The notes under the pieces: model-generated
Told to the model about the DNA's origin: nothing
Seen by the model: the letters and a program-made list of their open reading frames with translations, nothing else
Databases searched by the model: none
In this document: piece by piece, positions 1-10,312 of the stretch
Numbering within the stretch: position 1 is the first letter of the stretch
Layout: each line of letters begins with the position of its first letter
Program-made: the position numbers and the translations under genes
Assembly (NCBI GenBank): GCA_003255025.1
Contig: QANY01009387.1
Location: 1,798,001-1,862,000 of the forward strand
DNA length: 64,000 nt
DNA from: Datisca glomerata
Taxonomy: Eukaryota; Streptophyta; Magnoliopsida; Cucurbitales; Datiscaceae
Reading direction: 5' to 3'

Positions 1-392
1 TGTAGTTGTAATGATGGGATGCCATTCTTGGCTTCTTAATGTGGTATGCATGAGAGCATAAATGTTTAAAGCTATGCTGCTGCTGGTTGTTTATTCCACT
101 CTTGTTTATGGTCTTAGAAATTCGCATTCTCACTCTAGTCACTCTTGACTCATTTGTGTTTATGGTCTTAGAAATTCGCGTTCTCACTTTAGTCACTCAT
201 GACTCATTTGACTTTAAATCACTTGTCATATACCATTTTCAGATTATCTTAGCACCCCGATTGCATAAGCATAACCATTGACCTAAATACTTTTAAGTTC
301 TATCTATTGTTGAATAATATTACTGTGTATGCATCTGTTCTTCCTAGCATGTTATAGTTTTGAATATTGTTAGCCTCTGATGGAATGTGCAG
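1..392 (+). other. Intron (or upstream part) of the RsgA gene
   Basis: No open frame here resembles the RsgA N-terminus or its OB-fold, and the stretch ends in a pyrimidine/T-rich run and a CAG acceptor directly before the first recognisable exon. I read it as an intron; the 5' exons, including the G4 (NKxD) part of the circularly permuted GTPase, should lie left of the window. Confidence 0.6.
103..210. repeat. 54-bp tandem duplication in intron
   Basis: Two adjacent copies (103-156 and 157-210) share TGTTTATGGTCTTAGAAATT followed by matching sequence to ACTCATTT, with a few substitutions. It is a simple local duplication in non-coding sequence. Confidence 0.8.
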
Positions 393-1929
393 ACCTTAGT
401 TACCTGGCAGTCTAGGCTACGAAGTTGGGGCTATGAACCACTATTTTGCAGTGTTGAATCAAAAAGTGGACTTGATTCTCTGGCATTTATCTTGAGGGAT
501 CAAACAACGGTTATTGTGGGTCCAAGTGGAGTTGGGAAATCAAGTCTGATAAATGCCTTGAGAAACCATAACCGTGTTGCTGATGTTGTGGAGGGTGATA
601 ATTGGTTTGAACCTGTAGGTTTGGTCTCCCTGCATTTATCTATTTGTATTCATTTCTCATTTGTGTTTGTCTTTAGGCCACCCTTTATAATCTGAATTTT
701 TTTCATGGGTTATGATCAGATACTGGGGAGCAAGTGGTTTGAGGATCAACGTGTTGGGGAAGTTTCAACGAGAAGTGGCAGGGGAAAGCATACTACACGC
801 CATGTTTCTCTTCTTCCATTATCTGGAGGGGGTTATCTAGCCGATACACCTGGGTTTAACCAGCCTAGTTTGATGAAAGTGACAAAACAATCTCTTGCGC
901 AAGCTTTTCCGGAGGTATATCTTACTTACAAAGTTACGAATAACCACTTAACTGAGTTTTATCTCAAGGTTTTGATTCTCTATTTATGATTCTTCTTCAT
1001 GGTCTAGTTGCAACTGACAGTCTGTTATCTCCTCAGATTCAGAAAATGTTTAGTGCCAGGGAGCCTGCAAGATGCTCTTTCAACAATTGCTTGCATCTTG
1101 GTGAACCAGGGTGCATAGTGAAAGGTGACTGGGAAAGATATCAATATTATTTTCAACTCCTTGATGAAATTAGGATCAGAGAAGAGTTTCAGTTGAGGAC
1201 ATTTGGAACCAAACGAGAGGGTGATGTAAGGTATGTTCACACGCGGTTGTGTATAACAGTAATTTGAGTTGCTAAACTAATCTTAGAGTGACAATTAGGA
1301 AACTGATCGTGTATCAAAATTAAAAATTGATAGACTGCATAGACTCGAGTTATATCTAAGAGCTTCTTGACTACTTGTATATACATTCTTCAGATTCAGT
1401 CTATGAAACTTTGGAGGTGGCTCTAACATGAAATCGCAAGAGCATGCCTTTTCAGGCTATATGAGCTGGTTTTCTTGTTCTCTATTGTAATGTCTTGAGT
1501 TGCCCGAGTAATATTTTCAGCCTGAAACAGCTTGTCATTCACAAATGCTCTGACTTAATAGATTGTCCGAGTACCATGATTACTGATGGAATTTAACTAG
1601 CTACTACAGATGCCACACTTCCCGTTTCCTTTTGTCGTTTTATGCATACTGTGTAAGCTGAAGATATCTCTCTTGTCCACTTTCTCAAATCTCCTACATG
1701 CATAGACTAAACTGTATCGACAACCTTATCGTTTTCCAGGTACAAAGTTGGAGATATGGGTATTCAGCAAGCAGAGCCGAGGTTGGAGCTAAAGAAGCAT
1801 AGAAGACAATCTCGTAAGAAACTGAACCAATCAATACTAGATGAGCTGGATGAGTTGGATGATGACGATAGCTTGTTAAATGAGGAAAATGATCCAATCG
1901 TGAGGGCTATGAGGAATGAGACCCAGTAG
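393..1929 (+). CDS. RSGA: Organellar small-subunit ribosome biogenesis GTPase RsgA, 3' four coding exons
   Basis: Exons read as 393-614, 720-914, 1037-1230 and 1740-1929 (stop TAG), with GT..AG junctions and a continuous frame. RsgA is a circularly permuted GTPase that acts late in 30S subunit maturation; plant copies work in chloroplasts or mitochondria. Seen here are G1 (GPSGVGKSS), a basic switch I (GRGKHTTRH), G3 (DTPGF) and the C-terminal zinc motif C-x4-C-x-H-x5-C (CSFNNCLHLGEPGC). The last exon encodes a lysine-rich then very acidic tail (DELDELDDDDS). The G4 motif, OB-fold and transit peptide lie upstream of the window, so the target organelle cannot be told. Motifs are intact and no stops are seen, so this looks functional. 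It converges on the next gene. Confidence 0.93.
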
Positions 1930-2742
1930 GAAGTTAACTGGTCCATCACCTACTTGTAAATATTAACTTTTCTTTCAAAGTGTTTTTTCCTTACTAGATG
2001 TTAAAACTGAGTTCACCCGTACAAATTGAAGTGAAACAAACTGAGTTCATTAGCACAAATGAGAGACAATAACATCTGATCACCCAGAATGCGTCTTTAT
2101 TGACTTATTGGAGGTCTGATATCCATGCTTTGGACTTTCTGACATAATGTTGAAGCAGTTTTATACGTCTAACACAAATTATTGCATTGATGCCCAATGC
2201 CTTGTCTAAATTTGGGGGGCGCCTCAGATGTTAAGTCTCAAAGAAGAGTTGAACCATTTTCCTTCTCTGCGAAGAACAATGCAATTGCATAGCGTCTATC
2301 AGGTTTCATTACACTAACTTTTAATAATCAGCCAAAGAGAATACACAATTCGTCTTGATCTGCAAGGCCGAGGACAGTTGGAACCGAAAGGACCATACTA
2401 CGTGAATTAGAAACCCATTGATTCTCACAAAGAAGTTCAAAATTTGAACTTCTTTAACGAAACTCAACCAGTTGTATTGCTCCATTGTTGATTGTGAGCC
2501 TCTTAACATTTCGACCACCATTCAATTTGTTTTTTTTTTTTCATTTTAATACGCCAAGCATTACGTTTATACTAAAAAGCAGGTAATATAGACTGAGGCC
2601 ACTGAAACGTAACAAAGAAAAGGTTCAAATTTTAGGGCAAATACACTGTGGTTACATCCTTTAGAAGCCGCAAAATATTAATCAAAACACCTAGCAAGTA
2701 GCAATTGCAAGCTGCTAAAAAGCTTGGATCACGCAAACTGAC
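1930..2742. other. Intergenic 3' region between convergent genes
   Basis: This should hold the 3' UTRs of RsgA (+) and signal peptidase subunit 1 (-). I see no coding exon here. A short poly-T run lies near 2,530. Confidence 0.6.
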
Positions 2743-3018
2743 CTACTTCTTAGTGGGCTTCTTCTTAGAATTGATTGATTGTTGAGGCTTGGGATGCTTT
2801 TCAGCTTCGCTGGGGTCCAACCACTTGAGTGGGTGGCGATTGAAGAAAGACCAATTGGGGACTGTGATCAATGTTGTGAGAACCACACCACCGGCGTATA
2901 TAAGGATCATCATCTGGAACGATCCCATCACGTAGCCCGTTGCAAACGACACCACAGCGAATGCCAATAGCAAAATTTGCATTAACTGCTCCGCTAGCTT
3001 TTGCCCTTGCCAATCCAT
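2743..3018 (-). CDS. SPCS1: Signal peptidase complex subunit 1 (SPC12 family)
   Basis: A 91-residue single-exon frame starts at the ATG at 3,018 (MDWQGQKLAEQLMQ) and ends with TAG at 2,743. SPC1/SPC12 is a small ER-membrane subunit of the signal peptidase complex and supports the catalytic subunit. Two hydrophobic segments are visible (about residues 15-33 and 37-54) separated by GSFQ, followed by the family signature NWSFFNRHPLKWLDPSEAEK and a lysine-rich cytosolic tail. Length and motif order match plant homologues. An in-frame GTG just upstream is not needed as a start. A 5' UTR intron is likely. The gene's upstream side runs into a Mutator-like element about 60 bp beyond the UTR exon. Confidence 0.95.
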   Translation of the reverse strand: MDWQGQKLAEQLMQILLLAFAVVSFATGYVMGSFQMMILIYAGGVVLTTLITVPNWSFFNRHPLKWLDPSEAEKHPKPQQSINSKKKPTKK

Positions 3019-3021
3019 CAC

Positions 3022-3440
3022 TACCCTACCAAGTTATCGAACAACAAACTTTACGTAGACCAACAGAGAAAAACTGAAGGTTAGATCCCATCTAATGAGG
3101 ACAAAACATTTTCCGAGAATTTAAGAAAAGAGAGTGTCTATTTAAACTGAATCAAACCCTAAGCCTGAAGGAAAATGAAATTCACACTTCATCCACGGAA
3201 GTGGAAAAAAATTGACGAAAATCGTCCAATCACTAAAACCATGACTCAAATTGGATTGATCTAATTTAAGCAAGCGAACAAACAATCGCAATCGATATAT
3301 ATAATTCTAAATCAAAGAGAACAGAGAAAACGTAGTCGATCAAAGGGAGGGAGTAAGAAAATACTGGAGAACTTCGAGGAGAGAGCGAGAGAAGCGTACC
3401 TGACCGGGGAGTGTAGAATTGTCTGAATGTGAAGGAATGC
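3022..3440 (-). other. Probable 5' UTR exon and intron of SPCS1
   Basis: Read on the - strand, a donor GTACGC follows CCGGTCAG at about 3,399, and acceptor-type AG dinucleotides sit just before the start codon (near 3,022-3,027). The intervening 370 bp is AT-rich and has no coding frame, so a UTR intron fits. The transcription start would then be around 3,410-3,460. Confidence 0.45.
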
Positions 3441-3460
3441 ACGAAAAGAAAAGGGGTTCC

Positions 3461-3880
3461 TTTTTTTGCAAAAATCTAACCCCTACCGGTAATTTTACAG
3501 AAATCAATCCGTATATTAATTTTTACTTACCATCACTCTTAACCCATTTTTCTTTCACTTATTCATTTTTTTTCATTGTCGTTCTTACAAATTGTTCAAT
3601 AAAATATCATGATCTACTCACTTAACACTCAAAACCTCCCTACCCATCCAATTTCTCCTTCTTTTTTCATTTTTTTTCACTTCTTCGTTTTCATCTTCGT
3701 CTTCTTCTTTGTCTTCTTCCTTCTTCCTGCAACAGCAAATGATTATTAGTTTTTCTTTTTGAAACACAAATATAAGTTTTACTTTTTTTTTTTTCTGAAA
3801 AGCTTGAATTTTCATGAGTTTTTCATGTTTATGAGTTTTCTGAGAATATTTATTTATTTTCTACTTCTGAAACGTTGTAT
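3461..3880 (+). repeat. Left terminal inverted repeat of M1
   Basis: This aligns by eye to the reverse complement of about 10,290-10,595: TTTTTTGCAAAAATCT at the edge, TAATTTTTACTT at about 60 bp, a long T/C-rich run, then GCAACAGCAAATGATTATTA and GAGTTTTCTGAGAATATTTA. Identity is degraded, suggesting an old element. Confidence 0.65.
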
Positions 3881-3924
3881 GAAGTTTATTTATTGTACAG
3901 GATCATTACAAGATGATAGTGTGG

Positions 3925-4485
3925 TGTAAACGAGATCTACAAGAGTATTACACGAGTCTCGTGTAGCCATCATGTAGACTACACGCATGGTACACGATCC
4001 TTGTGTAGACCTTGTGTATACTACATGATTATCGTGTAGTGCATCAGGAACTTCTTTAGCAGTTCACGAGCATCGTGTAGCATCTATTATAGTACACGAG
4101 GACTACACGATCATGGTGTAGTGTACAGGATGATCACATGGTGATCGTGTACTCCTCTTGTACATTACACGATCCTCGTGTGGTCCTCGTGTACACTACA
4201 CGATCCTCATGTGGTCCTCGTGTACACTACACGATGGAACTACATGATCCTCGTGTAGTTTTCGTGTATACTACATGATGGAAGTACACGATTACGCTAC
4301 ATGATCATCGTGTAGTACACTCGTGTACACTACACGATCATCGTGCAGAACCTATTACAATACACGAGGTCTACACGATGCTCGTGAAGACCTCGTATAC
4401 ACTACACGATGCCCGTGAAATCTTCTTTTACACCACACGATGCCCATGAAGGTCTCATGTACACTACACGATCATCATGTAATAT
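3925..4485. repeat. TACACGAT palindromic repeat array, block 1
   Basis: Dense alternating copies of CTACACGATCCTCGTGTGG-like units, in which CTACACGA and its complement TCGTGTAG alternate every 10-20 bp. Copies are diverged and the spacing is less regular than in block 4. There is no coding potential. Confidence 0.85.
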
Positions 4486-4539
4486 TCCATTTCATTATGT
4501 ATTCTTTATGTACTGACTTCCTTCATTGATGTATATACA

Positions 4540-5790
4540 AATATGTTTGAAATTTGAATTTTTGTAATCCATGATGAGGATTGGGTGAAAAATGGTACAA
4601 CATAGTCTTTTAGTGGAGAAAAGACCAAATTATTAGAGATATCAATTAAGTGCACTTACCACAAGCTATTGGGTATATTGCATGAAGAACCCCAAATAGA
4701 CCCCTCAAAGTATGGAATGTCCATCAAATTTCTTTATAGAAACTATGTCTCATGCCCTCCTGCTGAAATTTTAAAGGATAGAGATTGACAATTTTTTGTT
4801 ATGGAAAATGTATCAAAATCACTTCGAATCCCATGATTTGTAAGTACCAAGCCTAAATTTTTTCCATTTCAAAACCCAATTCTTGAAATCACAATGTCAC
4901 AACAACCTCGGGTCCTTAAAACTACAGGGTTTTATCGAAGTTGGGTTCCTGAAACACAAATGTCATGACACATCTACATGAAAGCATTTCTCGCTTTAAA
5001 AGTGTTGATCATTTTGAAAGGAACTATTATTATGATGATATTTTTCATCATGACAAGAATGACGTTTTCGAGGATGAGGATGTTGATATTGATGATGATG
5101 ATGATGATTTTGATTATGGGGTGTATGATGATGCAATCTATGGAGATGACCATGATCATGCCATCAATAGAGACAACCATACAATAATTCCAGACTTGAA
5201 TATTGGTCATGAACTCGAGACCACTTGCCATTGCTATCACAATCTGATTTGAATGAACAACGTCCTAGGTCCAGTGAGCAGCAAGCTGATTTGAATCAGC
5301 TTGTAACAGACATAATGATATATGAATGATTTATACAGTGAGAAAGTCGAGTTGCTTAAGCTTGCTCGTATGATGACCATCCGGAGAAATTTTGAGTTTC
5401 CGATCTTCAAGTCAAATCAGTCAATATTGGTACTGGTATGTGTTGAGAAAACATTCCAATAGAAGTTACGTGCCATGAAATTGAAAAAGTGTTCGTACTT
5501 CAAAGTTACAAAGTTCATCAATACACATACATGCACATTTGAGGTATTGAGAGATGACTACCACCAGGCTACATTTTCATTGATTGGTCATTTTATAAGG
5601 TCCAAATACACGAGTGTCGGACGTATGTATAGGCCAAAAGATATTATTGAAGATGTTCGGCTTGATTATAGTGTCAACATAAGTTACCATAAGGCGTGGA
5701 AGGCTTGGATATATGCTTTGGGATTAGTTCGAGGGTCGCTTGAAGAAAACTGTAGGATGCTCCTAGCATATTGTCACATGTTAGAATAAA
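4540..5790 (+). pseudogene. MURA-like transposase, N-terminal part, broken
   Basis: Translating across frames gives typical plant Mutator transposase segments. One stretch reads ...IDPSKYGMSIKFLYRN then PPAEILKDRD with a stop. A very acidic linker follows at 4,965-5,200 (EDVDIDDDDDDFDYG). The clearest part, 5,475-5,789, reads HTCTFEVLRDDYHQA, then IGHFIRSKYTS, YRPKDIIEDVRLDYSVNISY and HKAWKAWIYALGLVRGS. That is the conserved segment just before the MULE DDE domain. The frame ends at 5,789 and a repeat array begins at about 5,826, so the DDE domain and SWIM zinc finger are absent. Stops and frameshifts show it is dead. Confidence 0.75.
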
Positions 5791-5825
5791 AAAATTCAGG
5801 TATTTATTTTTTATTTTGCCATCAT

Positions 5826-6212
5826 TATGTCTACACGAGACTCGTGTAGCCATCGAGTATACTACACGATGGGTACATTGACCACGTGTATTCATCGTGT
5901 AATTTACACGACGAGTACACTGACCTCGTGTAGTCTACATGGATCTCATGTAGTCTACATAGACCTCGTGTAGTCATCATATACATTATTTTACTATCAT
6001 AGCCATCGTGTATACTACACGATGGGGACACTAACCACGTGTATTCATCGTGTAGTCTATACGATGAGTACACTGACCTCGTGTATTATACACGATGCAC
6101 GATGGGTACACCGACCTCGTGTAGTTATCATGTACACTATTTTGCCATCATAATGTCTACACGAGTACTACACTGACCTCGTGTATCCAACATGTATACT
6201 ACACGATATTCT
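5826..6212. repeat. TACACGAT palindromic repeat array, block 2
   Basis: The units resemble ATCGTGTAGTCTACACGATG and GGTACACTGACCTCGTGTAG. The block sits exactly where the transposase frame stops, between it and the antiparallel Ulp1 fragment. Confidence 0.85.
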
Positions 6213-6829
6213 GACATTTTTTGTTGAGTTATTTCTTATAGGTTCTTCCCATATGCGAGGACTTCGACAAACTTAAGGGTGAATACTCCCCAATCGAGCC
6301 TACAAAACACATGAAATGTAAAACCATAATTAAATAATATGTATGAAATTTTAAGTGGACTTTCAAAAAAATGTATATTTCACTTACTCATTCTCTTATT
6401 ATGGACATTTCATGATCTCATATTCTCACTCATCTTTGTTTAACCTCATTTCTACTATCATAAATGTTCACTATTTGAAGCAGCCGAGGGACAATCTTCA
6501 TAAAAAGTTTCATTATTTCAATGTACAAGGAACGTTGATATGGTGTGTTCATGGAGTTATAAATAAGAATACATTGACCATTCAAATCAAGCTCAACAGC
6601 AATCCAATGACTTTGGTTCACATTTATTGGAAAGATAACCTTATCAGACTATTCCTAGTTCCTTCTGAAATTTATCTACAAGCCGAAGACCAGGTACCGG
6701 AGTGAATCATCAATGTCAATATCCCAGCCCGCAGGATCTTGCTCAAACTCTTCCATTCGGCCAGACAGGTTCGCCTGTAAAGTCACGAATTTTTTTTTAA
6801 ATCCTCAATGTCAATGAAAAATGTCATTA

Positions 6830-7345
6830 AGACTACATGAAGTCTACACGATGCCTTCCACGTTGCCTCGTGTAGACTACGGTGTGCACTTCATTAAGTT
6901 GAAAAATAAATCTTACTTACTTGCATAATCAAATCATCAACACTGATTCTGATATGGGGGTTGTAGTCTTACAAATCTCTCCTCATGAGCTCCATGTATG
7001 CATCGATATGCTGCAATGTAATAAAGATTAGTTAAGATATTTATATTTATTTTAAATACCACATTAAAAAAATTATAAATAACGTTTTACATCTGACTCA
7101 AGCCATTGATAAGGTGAAAAGACTAGTTTTTTTTAACTAGGTAAGGTCAACAGTGCAAAATCCAATGTTTACTTTCTCGTTCCTGTAACAACGTAATTAT
7201 AGATCAAAATTAGGTACACGATTTCTTTACTGCACAATGGTTACACGAGATCAGTATAACCATCGTGTATACTACACGATGACTACACGAGGTCAGTGTA
7301 ACCATCGTGTATACTACACGATGGCTACACGAGGTTGGCGTAACC
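6830..7345. repeat. Minor TACACGAT clusters inside the Ulp1 fragment
   Basis: Short runs lie at 6,830-6,885 and 7,210-7,345. The second has two near-perfect copies of CATCGTGTATACTACACGAT, and both lie in apparent introns of the Ulp1 pseudogene. Confidence 0.75.
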
Positions 7346-7686
7346 ATTCTGTATGAGAATAAGAAGTAAATTTACAGAACTTACTTTGCCCTTGGGGAGG
7401 TGAACCAGGCTTTAAAACGGGCTTCGTCCTTTGAAGATACATCACCATGGGGTTGAAAAGGTTTGAAGTCCGTTTTGGCAACGGTATTCTAATCAGCTTT
7501 TTTCTTTCTCTGCTTATTCTTTTCAACTAATTCGGTTTCCCAAGTAGGTGATTCTAGGACCCGAGATCTCTTTATCTTTCTCTTACCGAGTTCACCAAGG
7601 CAGACGAGCTCTTCTTCTTCTCTATCGTTGGAATGCTCCACTGACCGAACTGAATCAATCAATGCAGATATTATCGATTCAACCAT

Positions 7687-8290
7687 TTCTTCTTCTTCTT
7701 CTTCTTCTTCTTCTCCTCCTCCTCCTCCTCCTCCTCCTCCTCCTCCTCCTCCTCCTCCTTCTTCTTCTGCTTCTGCTTCTTTTTTCATCTTCTTCTTCTT
7801 TTTATTTTTTTTGTCTTCCTCTTTCTTTCTTCTAATTCATATTTTTCACATTCTTCCCTTCTTTTTCTTCTTCTTCTTTATGTATTTCTTTTTCTCCTAT
7901 TTTTTTTTTCTTCTTCTTCATTGTTTTTTGTTTTTTCTTCTGTTTGTTCATTTCTATTTTCTCTTGTATTTCTTCTTTCTCTTTAATTTCTTCTTTCGTT
8001 TTCATCTTCCTTATTTTCACATTCTCCTCCTTATTACCTTCTTTATATCCTTCTTCTTCTCTTCCTTCTTTTTCTTGTTATTCTTTATCACATTTTCTTT
8101 CTTCTTTCTCTTATTCTTTTTCTTGTTATTCTTTCTCACATTTTCTTTCTTCTTTCTCTTCTTCTTTTTCTTTTTTTTTTTCATCTATACCTTCTACCTT
8201 CTCTTCTTCTTTTTCTTCTTCTTCTTCTTCATCTTCTTCTTCTTCTTCTTCTTCTTCTTCTTCTTCTTCTTCTTCTTCTTCTTCCTTCTC
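7687..8290. repeat. (TTC)n and (TCC)n microsatellite tracts
   Basis: TTC runs at 7,687-7,713 pass into TCC runs to about 7,760. After T/C-rich sequence a second long CTT run spans about 8,206-8,285. On the - strand these are GAA/GGA codons, giving the Glu/Gly tract of the captured Ulp1-like gene. The Ser/Pro/Phe/Leu open frames on + are artefacts of this composition. Confidence 0.9.
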
Positions 8291-8804
8291 TACCATCTCT
8301 TCTTCTTCTTCATCCTTATACATTCCTTTTCTCTTCCTTCTTAGTCTTTGTCTCCTCCTCGTCGCTAGCCATCATCATGGAAGATCGAAGATATAATGAG
8401 TAATCATCTGGCCCTGATGTTACTAGATGATCCATCAAAAATTTAACTTGGGAAATTGTAAAGGAAATGTCTGATTGCATGGACATAATCTTCTTCTCCA
8501 TTGAAATAATATATTCGTCCGTTTCGATCAGACATTTCCTCACCTAATCTTCATGCCCATTGAACTTATTGGATACAATCTTCTTCTTCTCTATTTTTTC
8601 AATGGCCTACTCGGACCTCTTACTCATCTTCTCCTTCTCCTCTTCTTTTTTCATGGCTTCCTCGAACCTCTTCCTCATATTCTTCTCCTCCTCTTCATTT
8701 TCAATGGTCTCCTCCTACTCATTAGCTTCCTCTTCTATTGGAAAGGGTGACTGAGGAGGCGTTGACTAAAAAAACATGTAATATTAAGCAGACAAACTAA
8801 AAAA

Positions 8805-9095
8805 AGGGTGACTACACGATGGGTACTCAGACCTCGTGTAGTCACCTTGTAGACTACATGATCAGTTACACGGATCTCGTGTAGTCTTCGTGTAGACTAC
8901 ACGATCGGTTACATGGACCTCATGTCAGTCATCGTGTAGACTACACGGTCGGTTACACTGACCTTGTGTAGTCATCGTGTAGACTACACGATCGGTTACA
9001 CGGACCTCGAGTAATCTACACAATGGTTACATTGATCAACACAATGACTACACGTGATCAGTGTAACCATCATGTTGTCTACACGATGACTACAC
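8805..9095. repeat. TACACGAT palindromic repeat array, block 3
   Basis: Several copies of GTGTAGACTACACGATCGGT alternate with CGGACCTCGTGTAGTC-like arms. The tail contains the motif in the opposite polarity, near 9,040-9,080. Confidence 0.85.
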
Positions 9096-9284
9096 AATGT
9101 CTGTGTTCAAGAAGAAGAAGGGTAGAAAATGATTTTAAACATACATTCTCTCTAATTTCTGATCTCCATTAGCTTTTTTCTTCTTCCTCCTCAGCAGGGA
9201 CCAAGGAAAAGGCTGTTAACTAAAAATGCAAGAAATATAAATAGTATATGTGAAAGTAATATAAATTAACTTTTCAACATAATT

Positions 9285-10312
9285 CTTTTTTCTGAAAATG
9301 AGTTTTTACCTATTTTTACAGATATGAAGCATATCTAGCCATAAACCAGATGTGTTTTTATCTATTTTGTAGCAAATCCTTTTTCTAGTTCTTTTTTGAC
9401 ATTTTACCTTTTTTAATCCTTCGACGTTTTATTTTTGGAGTGTCATTTATGGGGCACACTAGCGTCGTGTACCTATCGTGTAGACTACGTGATGGGTAAA
9501 TTGGGATTGTGTAGCCATCGTGTAGTCTACACGATAGGTACACTGGCATCATGTACTCATCATGTAGTCTTCACGATGGGTACACTGGCATCGTGTAGTC
9601 ATCGTGTAGACTATACATTGAGTACATTGATATCGTGTAGCCATCGTGTAGACTACACATTGGGTACACTAGCATCGTGTATGCTACATGATGGGTACAC
9701 TGACATCATGTAGCAATCGTGTAGACTACACGATGGGTACACTAGCATCGTGTAACCATCGTATACTCTACACGATAGGTAAACTGGCATCGTTTAGCCA
9801 TCATGTAGACTACACGATGGGTACACTAGCATCGTGTAACCATCGTATACTCTACACGATAGGTAAACTGGCATCGTTTAGCCATTATGTAGACTACATG
9901 ATGGGTAAACTGGCATCGTGTAGCCAATGTAGCCATCGTGTAGTCTACATGATGACTACACGATGTCAGTGTACCCATCGTGTAGACTATTCGATGGCTA
10001 AACGATGTCAGTGTACCCATCGTGTAGACTACACGATGCCAGTGTACCCATCATGTAGACAACACAATGGCTACACGATGTCAGTGTACCCATCGTGTAG
10101 TCTACACGATAGGTACATAACGCTAGTGTACCCCCATTAATGACACTCCAAAAGAAAAACGTTGAAGGATTAAAAAAAGGTAAAACGTCGAAAAAGAACT
10201 ACAAAAAGGATTTGCTGCCCAAAAATGAGCAAAAACTGATTTTCAGATCTGGTTTGTGGCTAGATATAGTTCAGATCTGTAAAAATTGGCAAAAACCCAT
10301 TTTCGAAAAAAA
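9285..10312. repeat. 1-kb inverted repeat: subterminal arms around array block 4
   Basis: Sequence at about 9,285-9,455 is the reverse complement of about 10,137-10,312 with moderate divergence. Shared blocks include ATATCTAGCCA, AGCAAATCCTTTTT, AGTTCTTTTT, TTTTAATCCTTC and TTTTGGAGTGTCATT, ending where the repeat array begins on both sides. An inner, inverted copy of M1's right subterminal region therefore faces the outer copy, with the array between them. Confidence 0.8.
9455..10135. repeat. TACACGATG palindromic array, block 4, with polarity switch
   Basis: The unit is 42 bp in the best stretch (e.g. 9,731-9,860): CTACACGATGGGTACACTAG then CATCGTGTAACCATCGTATA and two bases. Its core is CATCGTGTAG, one base, then CTACACGATG, a near-perfect palindrome. 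Up to about 9,930 the units read GGGTACACTGGCATCGTGTA. From about 9,940 they read the reverse complement (ACACGATGTCAGTGTACCC). Because 42 is a multiple of three, spurious frames stay open on both strands with a 14-residue period; these are not genes. Confidence 0.9.

Larger units (their letters stand above)
6430..8756 (-). pseudogene. Ulp1/SENP-like cysteine protease captured in M1, broken
   Basis: Read on the - strand from about 8,756 down. A lysine/glutamate-rich coiled region (8,560-8,750) comes first, then residues around SMEKKIMSMQSDISFTIS. A long poly-Glu/poly-Gly tract follows, encoded by GAA and GGA runs. Next come IRIPLPKRTSNLFNPMVMYL and QHIDAYMELMRRDL (about 6,930-7,020), and finally the C48 catalytic block HWIAVELDLNGQCILIYNSM (about 6,560-6,620). 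Ulp1 proteases remove SUMO and use a His-Asp-Cys triad. The His is present, the expected Asp in Y-D-S is Asn here, and no Gln/Cys region follows. Stops and splice-like breaks mean no intact product. Confidence 0.7.

Noticed and set aside
3419..3625. Small + strand frame upstream of SPCS1
   Set aside because: It straddles the UTR exon and the Mutator-like terminus and resembles nothing known.
4965..5252. Asp-rich small protein as a separate gene
   Set aside because: It lies between two transposase segments on the same strand, and such acidic linkers are usual there; taken as part of the broken transposase.
7548..8396. Poly-Ser, poly-Pro and poly-Leu/Phe open frames on +
   Set aside because: Products of TTC/TCC runs read on the wrong strand; the - strand reading as a Glu/Gly linker of the captured Ulp1 gene fits the neighbours better.
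3925..10135. CRISPR-like array of palindromic repeats
   Set aside because: The window is plant nuclear DNA; units are contiguous and degenerate with no unique spacers of constant length and no cas genes.
9435..10140. Long open frames on both strands with a 14-residue repeat (HRVDYTMGTLAS type), also at 53,843-54,113
   Set aside because: They arise from a 42-bp non-coding tandem unit; frames are open on both strands and no domain, start context or selection signal is seen.
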